Source: Rhodobacter sp.
GTDB taxonomy: Bacteria; Pseudomonadota; Alphaproteobacteria; Rhodobacterales; Rhodobacteraceae
NCBI GenBank assembly: GCA_027484985.1
Contig: JAIXRW010000015.1
Location: 1 to 64,000 of the forward strand
DNA length: 64,000 nucleotides
Direction: 5' to 3'
The position numbers and the translations under genes were made by a program. The notes below the pieces were generated by a model, which had not been told where the DNA came from, did no database searches, and saw nothing but the letters and a program-made list of their open reading frames with translations. Below are positions 9,302 to 18,716 of this stretch, piece after piece (position 1 is the stretch's first letter; each line of letters begins with the position of its first letter).

Positions 9302-10180
9302 ATGGTCGATATCGCTTTCGGGCCCAGCCCCGAAAAACGCCCTGACCCGAATGCTCCGGGGGCCGAATATCTGGCCCTGATGCGGCGCAAGCGGCTTTAT
9401 GGCGGCCTGATCCTTGTGGTGTTCGTGGCCATGCTGGCGGCGGGTTTCGATGTCGCCCAAGACCGCAACGCAGGCGGATTTCTGCCCGGTCTGGCCCAGC
9501 TTGACGATTTCCCGCGCGAAGTCCTGTCGGAGGCGTGGGAAAAACGCGCCGACCTGCCCGCGCTGATGTGGAAGGCGCTGCCCTCGCTGATCGAAACGGT
9601 CAATATCGCCGCCGTCTCGACCCTGATCGGGGTGCTTGCGGCAAGCGTGCTTTCGTTACTGGCCACGCGCGGGCTTGCGCTTTGGCCGCGTCTGGCGCCG
9701 CTGTTCCGCCGCCTGCTCGATGCGATGCGCGCCATCCCCGAAGTGGTGATCGCGCTGATCCTGATCTACATCCTTGGCGGCGGGCCGATCCCGGCCATGG
9801 TTGCCATTGCCATCCACACCACAGGTGCGATGGGCAAGCTGTTTTCCGAAGTGGCCGAAAATGCCGATCTCAAACCCGTCGAGGGGCTGGCCTCGGTCGG
9901 AGCGAACTGGTCGCAGCGGATGTGGCTTGGCATCATTCCCCAGGTCGCGCCGAACTGGTTTTCCTATGCGCTCTTGCGGTTCGAAATCAATGTGCGGGCC
10001 TCGGCCATCCTCGGCTTCGTGGGGGCGGGCGGCATCGGCTATGATCTCAAGATCGCGATGCAATGGGGCGGGGGCAGTTATGACACCGTGGTCGCCATCT
10101 TCCTCGTGCTGTTCGTCACCATAGTGGTGATCGACCAGATGTCCGACCGGCTGCGCCACCGTCTGGTCAAGGGGGCCTGA
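9302..10180 (+). CDS. phnE: Phosphonate ABC transporter permease PhnE (first of pair)
   Basis: Permease with GAGGIGYDLKIAMQWGGGSYDTVV; between phnD and a second phnE. Confidence 0.9.
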   Translation: MVDIAFGPSPEKRPDPNAPGAEYLALMRRKRLYGGLILVVFVAMLAAGFDVAQDRNAGGFLPGLAQLDDFPREVLSEAWEKRADLPALMWKALPSLIETVNIAAVSTLIGVLAASVLSLLATRGLALWPRLAPLFRRLLDAMRAIPEVVIALILIYILGGGPIPAMVAIAIHTTGAMGKLFSEVAENADLKPVEGLASVGANWSQRMWLGIIPQVAPNWFSYALLRFEINVRASAILGFVGAGGIGYDLKIAMQWGGGSYDTVVAIFLVLFVTIVVIDQMSDRLRHRLVKGA

Positions 10181-10182
10181 AC

Positions 10183-11520
10183 ATGACCTCGGTTCCGCAT
10201 TCCGCCACCTCCGCCCATCCGCTTGGGCCCGCGCTTCTGGCAGGCTTTCACCGCCGAAAGCTGGCCGCGCTCGCCGCCCCACTCGTGGTGCTGTGCTATC
10301 TGACCTATACCTTCTTTGCCTTCGATGTGCCGCATCTCTTTGCCAAGGCCCGGCTGGACAATGCAGCCATCCTCGCCAGCGATTTCTGGTCCTACAAAAC
10401 CCATGTGACGCGCGACAACCGCACCGGCCGGGTCTCGGCCGCGGTCGAGGGCGAGAACAAGGGCGCCTATCCCCCCGGCACCTTGCCCGATTGGGTCACC
10501 CAAGACGGCAGCACCACGCGCATCGACCTTGGCCAAGGCAATATCGTCACCTACGACGACGCCGGCGCGCGCTATGTCGTTCCGGGTTACGGCAGCATCG
10601 ACATCCGCCCGAAAGACGGCCGACTTCAGCTCTCCGCGCCACAACCCCTGCCCGCCTGGATCAACGCTTCGGCCAACCGCGTTTCGGTCACCACACCGGC
10701 GGGGCGCTTCAACTACACCCGCTCCAAGGTGGAAACCTTCCGCTACTTCGCGGGGTGGGAGCTGTTCTTCTTCACCCTCGACAGCCCCTTCGCCTGGAAA
10801 ACCTGGCCCGAACTGGCGGCGCTTGCCCTTTGGGGCGACCGGATCGACCCCGCCCGCCCCAATATCGCCGCCATGGCCCATGATTTCTGGCACAACGAGA
10901 TGTGGCACCATTCCGATGTGGCGGGCGCCATCTTCGAAACCATCCTCATGGCTTTTCTCGGCACGGTGGGCGCGGCGGTGCTGGCCCTGCCGCTCGCCTT
11001 TCTGGCCGCCCGCAATATTGACCCCCTCGCGCCGCTGCGCTTTGCCCTGCGCCGCGTTTTCGATTTCACCCGCGGGGTAGATGCGCTGATCTGGACCATC
11101 GTGCTGTCACGCGCCTTCGGCCCCGGCCCGATGACCGGCACCCTTGCCATCCTGATCACCGATGCCGGCGCCTTCGGCAAATCCTTTTCCGAGGCGCTGG
11201 AAAACATCGACGAAAAACAGGTCGAAGGCATCCGCTCGACCGGCGCCAACGGCTTGCAACGCGCGCGCTTCGGCATCCTGCCGCAGGTTCTGCCCGTCCT
11301 GCTGTCACAGGTGCTCTACTTCCTCGAATCCAACACCCGCAGCGCCACCGTCATCGGCTCGATCGTCGGCGGCGGCATCGGCCTTTTGCTGACACAGGCG
11401 ATGCAGACGCAGAAAGACTGGGAAGAGGTGGCCTATTACATCACCCTCATCATCCTGATGGTCATGGCGATGGATACGCTTTCAGGCTGGCTGCGGCGCA
11501 AGCTGATCAAGGGCGAATGA
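10183..11520 (+). CDS. phnE: Phosphonate ABC transporter permease PhnE (second, with long N-terminal hydrophilic insertion)
   Basis: 445 aa; C-terminal permease domain (LALPLAFLAARNIDPL...GGGIGLLLTQAMQTQKDWEEVAYY) preceded by about 150 aa of soluble sequence after TM1. Confidence 0.88.
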   Translation: MTSVPHSATSAHPLGPALLAGFHRRKLAALAAPLVVLCYLTYTFFAFDVPHLFAKARLDNAAILASDFWSYKTHVTRDNRTGRVSAAVEGENKGAYPPGTLPDWVTQDGSTTRIDLGQGNIVTYDDAGARYVVPGYGSIDIRPKDGRLQLSAPQPLPAWINASANRVSVTTPAGRFNYTRSKVETFRYFAGWELFFFTLDSPFAWKTWPELAALALWGDRIDPARPNIAAMAHDFWHNEMWHHSDVAGAIFETILMAFLGTVGAAVLALPLAFLAARNIDPLAPLRFALRRVFDFTRGVDALIWTIVLSRAFGPGPMTGTLAILITDAGAFGKSFSEALENIDEKQVEGIRSTGANGLQRARFGILPQVLPVLLSQVLYFLESNTRSATVIGSIVGGGIGLLLTQAMQTQKDWEEVAYYITLIILMVMAMDTLSGWLRRKLIKGE

Positions 11521-12137
11521 TGCCGAAACTTTCCGCCACCGAACCCTTCCTTCACCCCGAAACCGAAATCGCCAACAGCCGTTTCGGCGCCTATGTCGAA
11601 ATCGGGCGCGGGGCGCGCATCCTCAATTCCACCTTCGAGGATTACGCCTATTGCGACCGCTACGCCGATGTCGCCAACACCACTGTCGGGCGCTTTTCCA
11701 ATATCGCGGCCTTCACCCGTATCGGCCCGACCGACCACCCCTATACCCACGCGGCCCAGCACCATTTCCTATATCGTTCAAGCTATTACTGGGATGACAC
11801 CGCCGATGATCCGGCCACCTTTGCCGCCCGCGCCGCCCGCCGCACCACATTGGGCGCCGATTGCTGGATCGGCCATGGCGCGATCATCAAGCCTGACATT
11901 ACCGTAGGACCGGGCGCTGTCGTCGCATCGGGCGCGGTCGTCACGAAAGACATCCCCCCCTTCATGATGGTGGCAGGGGTGCCCGCGCGGCCCCTGCGCC
12001 CGCGCTTTCCGCAACCCGTGATCGACCGGCTTCTTGCGATGGCATGGTGGGATTGGCCGCATGACCGCCTGCGCCACGCGCTTGACGATTTCCGCAGCCT
12101 TGCCGCCGAAGCCTTCCTTGAAAAATACGGCGGCTGA
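11520..12137 (+). CDS. Hexapeptide-repeat transferase associated with phosphonate operons
   Basis: Left-handed beta-helix type repeats and ADCWIGHGAIIKPDITVGPGAVVASGAVVTKDIPPFMMVAGVPARPLRPRF; overlaps the phnE stop. Confidence 0.82.
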   Translation: MPKLSATEPFLHPETEIANSRFGAYVEIGRGARILNSTFEDYAYCDRYADVANTTVGRFSNIAAFTRIGPTDHPYTHAAQHHFLYRSSYYWDDTADDPATFAARAARRTTLGADCWIGHGAIIKPDITVGPGAVVASGAVVTKDIPPFMMVAGVPARPLRPRFPQPVIDRLLAMAWWDWPHDRLRHALDDFRSLAAEAFLEKYGG

Positions 12138-12150
12138 CCGGAACCGCCGC

Positions 12151-13329
12151 CTATTCCGCCGCCAGCCGCAGGGCCTGCGGTTGCGCCAGAAACCGCCGCG
12201 CGGCCTCGCCGCTCAGGTAAGTCAGGCATCCCCCGGCAATGGTCGCCTCGATCATGCGCGTTTCGGCATTCACGATGGCCAGATCGGCCCGCAGCCCCGC
12301 CGCGATCCGGCCACGATCCCGCATCCGCATCGCATCGGCGGCATTGCCTGACACCAGCGCCCAGGCCGCGCTCAGCGCCATTCCCTCATCCACCAGCCGC
12401 CACACGGCAAGCACCAGTGCCGGAATGTGATAGTCCGACACCAGCACATCGCACAAACCGTCGCGCAGCAGCCCCGCGGCCGAGATGTTGCCCGCCTGCG
12501 ACCCGCCCCGTACGACATTGGGCGCCCCCATCAGAATGGGCGAACCCGTCGCCCGCGCCGCCGCCGCCGCCTTGCGCGTGGTCGGAAACTCGGCAATCCG
12601 CGCCCCGATCATGGCATAGAAATCGCGGGTTTCCGCGTCAGGGTCGTCATGGCTGCCATAGGTCACGCCCAGCCGGTCAAAGCCATTGGCCAGCAGGCAC
12701 AGACAGCGCGGCACATCGCGCGATCTTGCCCGCGCCGCCTCGATCCGGCGCAACAGCGCATCCTCGGTCAGGCCCGCCTTGCGCGCCCAATGGGCAAAAC
12801 CGTCACCCTTGGCGCGCTGCATCTGGAAACCCTCTTCCAGATGGTCGTTGAACACCACGTAATCGACCCCGAACCGTTCGACCACCTCAAGCAGACGCGG
12901 CGCCTCGTCCACCAGATGCGTTTCGGCGCGGATCTGCACCCGAAGATCCGTCATCGCCGGAAAATCGCGCAGCGCGGTCAGCAGCGCCTCGGCCTGATCG
13001 GGGCCGCGATGCCCGCCCTCCCAGCTCCAGCTTTGCGCCAGATAGGCTGTCGTCACCCCATGCGCCGCCGCTTCGCGGTCGGTGGCAGCCAAACCCGATG
13101 CGATGGGAAAGGGCGCGGTCGGGCGCGGGAAAATCTGTTTCTCGAACCCGTCGCCATGAAGATCGATGATGCCGGGCAGCACGAAAAATCCGCGCAGGTC
13201 AATCTCGGGCAGCACCTCGTCCACCAGCCGCCCGCGCGACAGACCGATTTCGTCGCGCAGCAAGACGCCGTCACGCAGCAATTCGGCGCCCGTCAGGCGG
13301 ATCGGCGGAAGGTAGGCGGGGCTTTGCAT
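12151..13329 (-). CDS. phnM: PhnM-like amidohydrolase (paralogue 2)
   Basis: MQSPAYLPPIRLTG..., IIDLHGDGFEKQIFPRP, SHDDPDAETRDFYAMIGARIAEFP, GAPNVVRGGSQAGN; downstream of phnF. Confidence 0.85.
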   Translation of the reverse strand: MQSPAYLPPIRLTGAELLRDGVLLRDEIGLSRGRLVDEVLPEIDLRGFFVLPGIIDLHGDGFEKQIFPRPTAPFPIASGLAATDREAAAHGVTTAYLAQSWSWEGGHRGPDQAEALLTALRDFPAMTDLRVQIRAETHLVDEAPRLLEVVERFGVDYVVFNDHLEEGFQMQRAKGDGFAHWARKAGLTEDALLRRIEAARARSRDVPRCLCLLANGFDRLGVTYGSHDDPDAETRDFYAMIGARIAEFPTTRKAAAAARATGSPILMGAPNVVRGGSQAGNISAAGLLRDGLCDVLVSDYHIPALVLAVWRLVDEGMALSAAWALVSGNAADAMRMRDRGRIAAGLRADLAIVNAETRMIEATIAGGCLTYLSGEAARRFLAQPQALRLAAE

Positions 13330-13397
13330 CGGGTCAGGTCCATCGGGGCGCGGAATTGGTCTGTGGATAACACCGCCCTGCAACCGAACTGTGACGG

Positions 13398-14105
13398 TCA
13401 GGCCATAAGTGTTAAGGTGACGCGGTCACCCGCGAACCATGTCACGCCATATTCCACCGCCCGCCCCGTCGCTTCGGCATTCACCGCCTCGCTTCGCAAC
13501 AGCGGCGCCCCCTCGGCCAATCCCAGACGCAGGGCCTGCACCGGTTTTGCCGCCTTGGCCGTGATGCGGGTGGACAAACGCAGGTAATCGGCCACGCCCG
13601 CCGCCGCCAGCGCCGCCGTAATCGACGGCACCGCCCGCAAGGCTGCGGGAAGATCGGGAAAGCGCGCCGCCGGAAAGACCGACCGGAACAGCGCCAGCGG
13701 TTGCCCGTCGGCCAGCGAAACGCCTTCGACCACATGCACCGCCGCCCCGTCGGGCAGGCCAAGCGCTGCCGCTTCGTGCGGGGCGGCGGGGCGGGTTTCC
13801 ATCCGGGTCAATTCGCGCCCCGGCACTTGGCCGGATGCGGTGATATTCTCGTTGAACCGCACGCGGCGACCAAGGGCATAGTCGGTCGGGCGGCGCGCCA
13901 CAAAGACCCCCGCCCCCCGCCGCGACACCACGATCCCGCCTTGGCCAAGATCGGCCAGCGCATGGCGCACGGTGTGCCGGTTCACGCCAAAGCGCACCGC
14001 AAGCTCGGCTTCGGTTGGCAGCTTGGCGCCGGGGGGATAAAGCCCCTGCGCGATCTCGCGCGCTAGCGTTTCAGCGATCGCCTGCCAGATCGTTACCCGT
14101 GCCAT
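13398..14105 (-). CDS. phnF: GntR/HutC-family phosphonate regulator PhnF
   Basis: MARVTIWQAIAETLAREIAQGLYPPGAKLPTEAELAVRFGVNRHTVRHALADL wHTH plus UTRA-like effector domain; divergent from phnG. Confidence 0.9.
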   Translation of the reverse strand: MARVTIWQAIAETLAREIAQGLYPPGAKLPTEAELAVRFGVNRHTVRHALADLGQGGIVVSRRGAGVFVARRPTDYALGRRVRFNENITASGQVPGRELTRMETRPAAPHEAAALGLPDGAAVHVVEGVSLADGQPLALFRSVFPAARFPDLPAALRAVPSITAALAAAGVADYLRLSTRITAKAAKPVQALRLGLAEGAPLLRSEAVNAEATGRAVEYGVTWFAGDRVTLTLMA

Positions 14106-14207
14106 CCGCGCCGTTCCCCCGCCCCCGAGCCTTTGGGCAAAACGCCGCCCCGAACCGCCCGTTACAAAAAATTCACGGGACTCGCCGCGCTTTGCCGCCT
14201 ATCTGAT

Positions 14208-14235
14208 TTGTATAGTTGTATAGGTTACTAGACAA
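14208..14235. promoter_or_regulatory. Candidate PhnF operator in the divergent phnF/phnG promoter
   Basis: TTGTATAG-TTGTATAG-gtta-CTAGACAA: a direct repeat plus an inverted half-site. Confidence 0.6.
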
Positions 14236-14258
14236 CCCCGAAAGATGTCGAGACCGCG

Positions 14259-14693
14259 ATGACCGCCCTTTCCCGACCAGACTGGATGGGCCTTCTGGCC
14301 CGCGCCCCCGCAGACAGGCTGGCGCAGTTGCTGCCTGATGAACCGCAGGCCCGCTTCCTGCGCCCGCCCGAGATTGGCACGGTGATGGTGCGCGGCCGGA
14401 TCGGGGCCACGGGCGGGGCGTTCAATCTGGGCGAGATGACGGTGACACGCTGTTCGGTCCAGCTTGCCGATGGGGTTGTGGGCCATGCCCATGTGCAGGG
14501 CCGCAGCCGCGACCATGCAAGGCGGGCGGCGCTGATTGACGCATTGATGCAGACAGATCGTGCATCCGATGTGCATACCCGCATCCTTGCCCCGCTGGCC
14601 GCCGAAGAAGCCGCCCGCCGCGCGACCCGCGCCGCTAAGGCCGCGGCAACAAAGGTAGAATTCTTCACCCTCGTCCGTGGAGAGGATACATGA
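14259..14693 (+). CDS. phnG: C-P lyase subunit PhnG
   Basis: RPDWMGLLARAPADRLAQLL..., GNALRVE-type region; first gene of the phnGHIJKL order; overlaps phnH. Confidence 0.9.
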   Translation: MTALSRPDWMGLLARAPADRLAQLLPDEPQARFLRPPEIGTVMVRGRIGATGGAFNLGEMTVTRCSVQLADGVVGHAHVQGRSRDHARRAALIDALMQTDRASDVHTRILAPLAAEEAARRATRAAKAAATKVEFFTLVRGEDT

Positions 14694-15259
14694 CCCCCGA
14701 TGCCCTGACCGGCGGCTTCCCCGACGCCCCCCGCAACGCCGCCCGCGCCTTCCGCGCCATCCTCGACGCCCTGTCGCGCCCCGGCGAGATTGTTACGCTT
14801 TCCGGCGCAACCCCGCCCGCGCCCCTGTCGCAGGCGGCAGGTGTTTTGGTTTTGACCTTGGCAGACAGCACCACGCCCGTCCATCTTGCCGGCGCGACCG
14901 ACTGTCCGGCACTGCGCGACTGGATCACCTTTCACACCGGCGCACCGCTGGTGGGTGCGGCGGATGCGGCTTTTGCGATAGGCCGGTGGGACGATTTGCA
15001 ACCAGTAAGCCGCTTTGCCGTCGGAACGCAGGACTATCCTGACCGTTCGGCCACCCTGATCGTGGAAATGCCAGGTCTTGCGGCTTCCGGGTCTGCCCTG
15101 TCCGGCCCCGGCATTGCGGGCACAGCCTTGCTTTCCTTGCCCGAAACCGAAGCGTTTCTTCTAAATAATTCCCTGTTTCCATTGGGTTACGATTGTTTCT
15201 TCACCCAAGGTGACAGCTTGGCAGGCCTTCCCCGTTCTACCCAAGTGAGGGCAGTCTGA
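14690..15259 (+). CDS. phnH: C-P lyase subunit PhnH
   Basis: GGFPDAPRNAARAFRAILDALSRPGEIVTL...; start overlaps phnG stop. Confidence 0.92.
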   Translation: MTPDALTGGFPDAPRNAARAFRAILDALSRPGEIVTLSGATPPAPLSQAAGVLVLTLADSTTPVHLAGATDCPALRDWITFHTGAPLVGAADAAFAIGRWDDLQPVSRFAVGTQDYPDRSATLIVEMPGLAASGSALSGPGIAGTALLSLPETEAFLLNNSLFPLGYDCFFTQGDSLAGLPRSTQVRAV

Positions 15260-16347
15260 TGTATGTCGCCGTCAAGGGTGGCGAACGCGCCATCGACAAT
15301 GCCCACGCCTTTCTCGCCGAAGAACGCCGTGGAGATCCCGCTGTGGCCGAGCTTGGCACCGACCAGATCCGCGAACAGCTGCGCCTTGCCGTGAACCGCG
15401 TCATGGCCGAAGGCTCGCTTTACGATCCCGATCTTGCGGCGCTTGCAATCAAACAGGCGCGCGGCGACCTGATCGAGGCGGTGTTCCTGATCCGCGCCTA
15501 TCGCACCACCCTGCCGCGCTTTGGCGCTGCGCGTCCGGTTGCAACCGGAACCATGGCCTGTACGCGCCGCATCAGCGCAACCTTCAAGGATGCGCCCGGC
15601 GGTCAGATCCTTGGGCCCACCTTCGATTACACACACCGCCTGCTCGATTTCAAACTCGCCGCCGAGGGCGGGGCCGTTCCGGATGCCCCGATGCAACCGG
15701 CACCGTCCGCATCACTGCCCCATATCACCACATTCCTGAACCGCGACGGGCTGATCGAAACCGCCCCCCCGACAGACGATACCCCGCCCGACCTGACGCG
15801 GGAACCGATGGAATTACCCGCATCGCGCGCCCTGCGGCTGCAAGCCCTGTCGCGCGGCGACGAGGGGTTCTTGCTCTCGCTCGCCTATTCCACCCAGCGC
15901 GGCTATGGGCGCACCCATGCCTTTGTCGGCGAATTGCGGATCGGCACCGTCGCCGTGGAACTTGATATCCCCGAGCTTGGCTTCGCGGTCGAAATTGGCG
16001 AGGTCGAACTAACCGAATGTGAAACGGTCAACCAATTCAAGGGATCAAAGACCGAACCGCCACAATTCACCCGTGGTTACGGGCTGACCTTTGGCCAGAC
16101 CGAACGCAAGGCCATCGCCATGAGCCTTGTTGACCGTGCGCTACGCTGGCAGGAACTGGGCGAAGACCATACCGGAGCGCCCGCCCAAGACGAAGAATTC
16201 GTCCTGATGCATGCCGACAACGTGCAGGCCACGGGGTTTCTCGAACATATAAAGCTTCCCCATTACGTCGATTTCCAAAGCGAGCTGGAACTGATCCGCA
16301 AATTGCGGGCCGAGGTCATGGCAGCACAGGCAGAGGCGGCAGAATGA
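15259..16347 (+). CDS. phnI: C-P lyase core protein PhnI
   Basis: MYVAVKGGERAIDNAHAFLAEERRGDPAV...; position between phnH and phnJ. Confidence 0.95.
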   Translation: MYVAVKGGERAIDNAHAFLAEERRGDPAVAELGTDQIREQLRLAVNRVMAEGSLYDPDLAALAIKQARGDLIEAVFLIRAYRTTLPRFGAARPVATGTMACTRRISATFKDAPGGQILGPTFDYTHRLLDFKLAAEGGAVPDAPMQPAPSASLPHITTFLNRDGLIETAPPTDDTPPDLTREPMELPASRALRLQALSRGDEGFLLSLAYSTQRGYGRTHAFVGELRIGTVAVELDIPELGFAVEIGEVELTECETVNQFKGSKTEPPQFTRGYGLTFGQTERKAIAMSLVDRALRWQELGEDHTGAPAQDEEFVLMHADNVQATGFLEHIKLPHYVDFQSELELIRKLRAEVMAAQAEAAE

Positions 16348-17219
16348 CCGATCACAGCTATAACTTCGCCTATCTGGACGAACAGACCAAGCGCATGATC
16401 CGCCGCGCCATTCTCAAGGCGGTCGCCGTGCCGGGCTATCAGGTTCCCTTCGCCAGTCGCGAGATGCCGATGCCCTATGGCTGGGGTACGGGCGGCGTGC
16501 AGGTAACGGCGGCCTGTCTGGTGCCCGAAGATGTGCTCAAGGTCATCGACCAAGGGGCCGACGACACCACCAACGCCGTCTCGATCCGCAAGTTCTTCCA
16601 GCGCACGGCAGGCGTGGCCACGACCGTTGCGACAGCAGAGGCAACCGTGATCCAGACCCGCCACCGCATTCCCGAACAGCCGCTGACGGCGGGGCAGATC
16701 CTTGTCTATCAGGTGCCGATCCCCGAACCCCTGCGCTTTCTTGAACCGCGCGAGACGGAAACCCGCAAAATGCACGCGCTTGAAGAATACGGGCTGATGC
16801 ATGTGAAGCTGTACGAAGACATCGCCCGCCACGGTTCCATCGCCACGGCCTATGCCTACCCCGTGCGGGTCGAGGGACGCTATGTCATGGATCCCTCGCC
16901 CATTCCGAAATTCGACAATCCGAAACTGTCGGACAGCCCCGCCTTGCAGCTTTTCGGTGCCGGGCGCGAACAGCGCATCTATGCCCTGCCCCCCTTTACC
17001 CGTGTCGTCAGCCTCGATTTCGAGGACCACTCTTTCCACGCCAGCAAGGCCCCGCATGACTGCGACCTGTGCGGGGCTTCGGAAAGCTATCTGGACGAGG
17101 TGATCACCGATGATGCGGGCAATCGGATGTTCGTCTGTTCCGACACCGATTTCTGCCGCACGCGCCGCGAGGCGGGGCATGTCGGGCGATTGGGCAAAAC
17201 GGCCGGGGGAGGCGCGTGA
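16344..17219 (+). CDS. phnJ: Carbon-phosphorus lyase PhnJ (radical SAM-type catalytic subunit)
   Basis: MTDHSYNFAYLDEQTKRMIRRAILKAVAVPGYQVPFASREMPMPYGWGTGG; intact CX2CX21CX5C motif CDLCGASESYLDEVITDDAGNRMFVCSDTDFC. Confidence 0.97.
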   Translation: MTDHSYNFAYLDEQTKRMIRRAILKAVAVPGYQVPFASREMPMPYGWGTGGVQVTAACLVPEDVLKVIDQGADDTTNAVSIRKFFQRTAGVATTVATAEATVIQTRHRIPEQPLTAGQILVYQVPIPEPLRFLEPRETETRKMHALEEYGLMHVKLYEDIARHGSIATAYAYPVRVEGRYVMDPSPIPKFDNPKLSDSPALQLFGAGREQRIYALPPFTRVVSLDFEDHSFHASKAPHDCDLCGASESYLDEVITDDAGNRMFVCSDTDFCRTRREAGHVGRLGKTAGGGA

Positions 17220-18028
17220 TGCAGGCTGCGGAACCGAGTATTTTCGCCAAGGTTAAGCCGCAAGCGCCGCTTTTGTCCGTAAAGGGGCTATCGAAATGCT
17301 ATGGCAGCCGCATCGGCTGTGCGGATGTGTCCTTTGACCTTTGGCCCGGCGAGGTGCTGGGCATCGTGGGCGAAAGCGGATCGGGCAAATCCACGCTCTT
17401 GTCCTGCCTTGCGGGGCATCTGGCCCCCGATACGGGCGAGGTGATCTTCGCCACCGCATCCGGCCCCCGCGACACCGTCACGATGAGCGAACCCGAACGC
17501 CGCCGCCTGGCCCGCACCGACTGGGCCTTTGTCCACCAGAACCCGCGCGACGGGCTGCGCATGGGCGTCACGGCGGGCGGCAATGTGGGCGAAAGGCTGA
17601 TGGCCGTGGGCGCACGGCACTACGGCACGATCCGCCACGCCGCGACCGACTGGCTGGGGCGTGTGGAAATCGACGCGGGCCGTATCGACGACCGCCCCAG
17701 TGCCTTTTCGGGCGGCATGCAGCAACGCTTGCAGATCGCTCGCAACCTTGTGACCGGACCGCGCCTTGTGTTCATGGATGAACCAACGGGCGGGCTGGAC
17801 GTATCGGTGCAGGCGCGGCTGCTTGACCTGCTGCGCGGTCTGGTGCGCGAGATGGGGCTTTCGGCGATCATCGTGACGCATGACCTTGCCGTGGTGCGGT
17901 TGCTGGCCGACCGGCTGATGGTGATGAAATCGGGCCATGTGGTGGAACAGGGCCTGACCGATCAGGTGCTGGACGATCCGCAGCACGCCTATACCCAGCT
18001 TCTTGTCTCGTCCGTCTTGCAGGTATGA
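17216..18028 (+). CDS. phnK: Phosphonate C-P lyase ABC ATPase-like protein PhnK
   Basis: GESGSGKSTLLSCLAGHL, FSGGMQQRLQIARNL, LVFMDEPTGGLDVSVQARLLD; follows phnJ. Confidence 0.93.
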   Translation: MMQAAEPSIFAKVKPQAPLLSVKGLSKCYGSRIGCADVSFDLWPGEVLGIVGESGSGKSTLLSCLAGHLAPDTGEVIFATASGPRDTVTMSEPERRRLARTDWAFVHQNPRDGLRMGVTAGGNVGERLMAVGARHYGTIRHAATDWLGRVEIDAGRIDDRPSAFSGGMQQRLQIARNLVTGPRLVFMDEPTGGLDVSVQARLLDLLRGLVREMGLSAIIVTHDLAVVRLLADRLMVMKSGHVVEQGLTDQVLDDPQHAYTQLLVSSVLQV

Positions 18029-18032
18029 ACCG

Positions 18033-18716
18033 ATGATCCGCATCGACAATCTTTCCAAATCCTTCACCCTTCATAATCAGGGCGGCGCGGTGATCCCCGT
18101 GATGCAGGGGGCCAGCCTGCATGTCGGGGCCGGTGAATGCGTGGCGCTGGTTGGCGCATCGGGGGCGGGCAAATCCACCCTGATGCGAATGGTCTGGGGC
18201 AATTATCTGGCAGCTTCGGGCAGCATCAACGTGGGCGGGCTTGATCTTGTCACCGCGACCCCGCGCGAGATTCTGGCCCTGCGACGCGAAGTTCTGGGCT
18301 ATGTCAGCCAGTTCCTGCGCGTGGTGCCGCGCGTGCCCACCGTGGATGTGGTGGCCGAGCCGCTGTTGACACTGGGCATGCCGCAAGCGCAGGCACGGGC
18401 GCGGGCCGAAACCTTGCTTGAGCGGCTGAATATTCCGCGGCGGCTGTGGTCTTTGTCGCCCACCACCTTTTCGGGCGGCGAACAGCAGCGTGTGAACATC
18501 GCCCGCGGCTTTGCCCATCCCTATCCCGCGCTTTTGCTAGATGAACCGACCGCCAGTCTTGATGCCGCCAACCGCGAGGTGGTGCTGCAACTGGTGGAGG
18601 AGGCCAAGGCCCGCGGAGCGGCGATCCTTGGCATCTTTCATGACGAAGCAGCGCGGAACCGGCTGTGCGACCGCTTTGTCGATGTGACGCGCTTCACGCC
18701 GCAGGTCGCCGCATGA
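18033..18716 (+). CDS. phnL: C-P lyase ABC ATPase-like protein PhnL
   Basis: MIRIDNLSKSFTLHNQGGAVIPVMQGASLHVGAGECVALVGASGAGKSTLMRMVWGNY; FSGGEQQRVNIARGF. Confidence 0.93.
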   Translation: MIRIDNLSKSFTLHNQGGAVIPVMQGASLHVGAGECVALVGASGAGKSTLMRMVWGNYLAASGSINVGGLDLVTATPREILALRREVLGYVSQFLRVVPRVPTVDVVAEPLLTLGMPQAQARARAETLLERLNIPRRLWSLSPTTFSGGEQQRVNIARGFAHPYPALLLDEPTASLDAANREVVLQLVEEAKARGAAILGIFHDEAARNRLCDRFVDVTRFTPQVAA

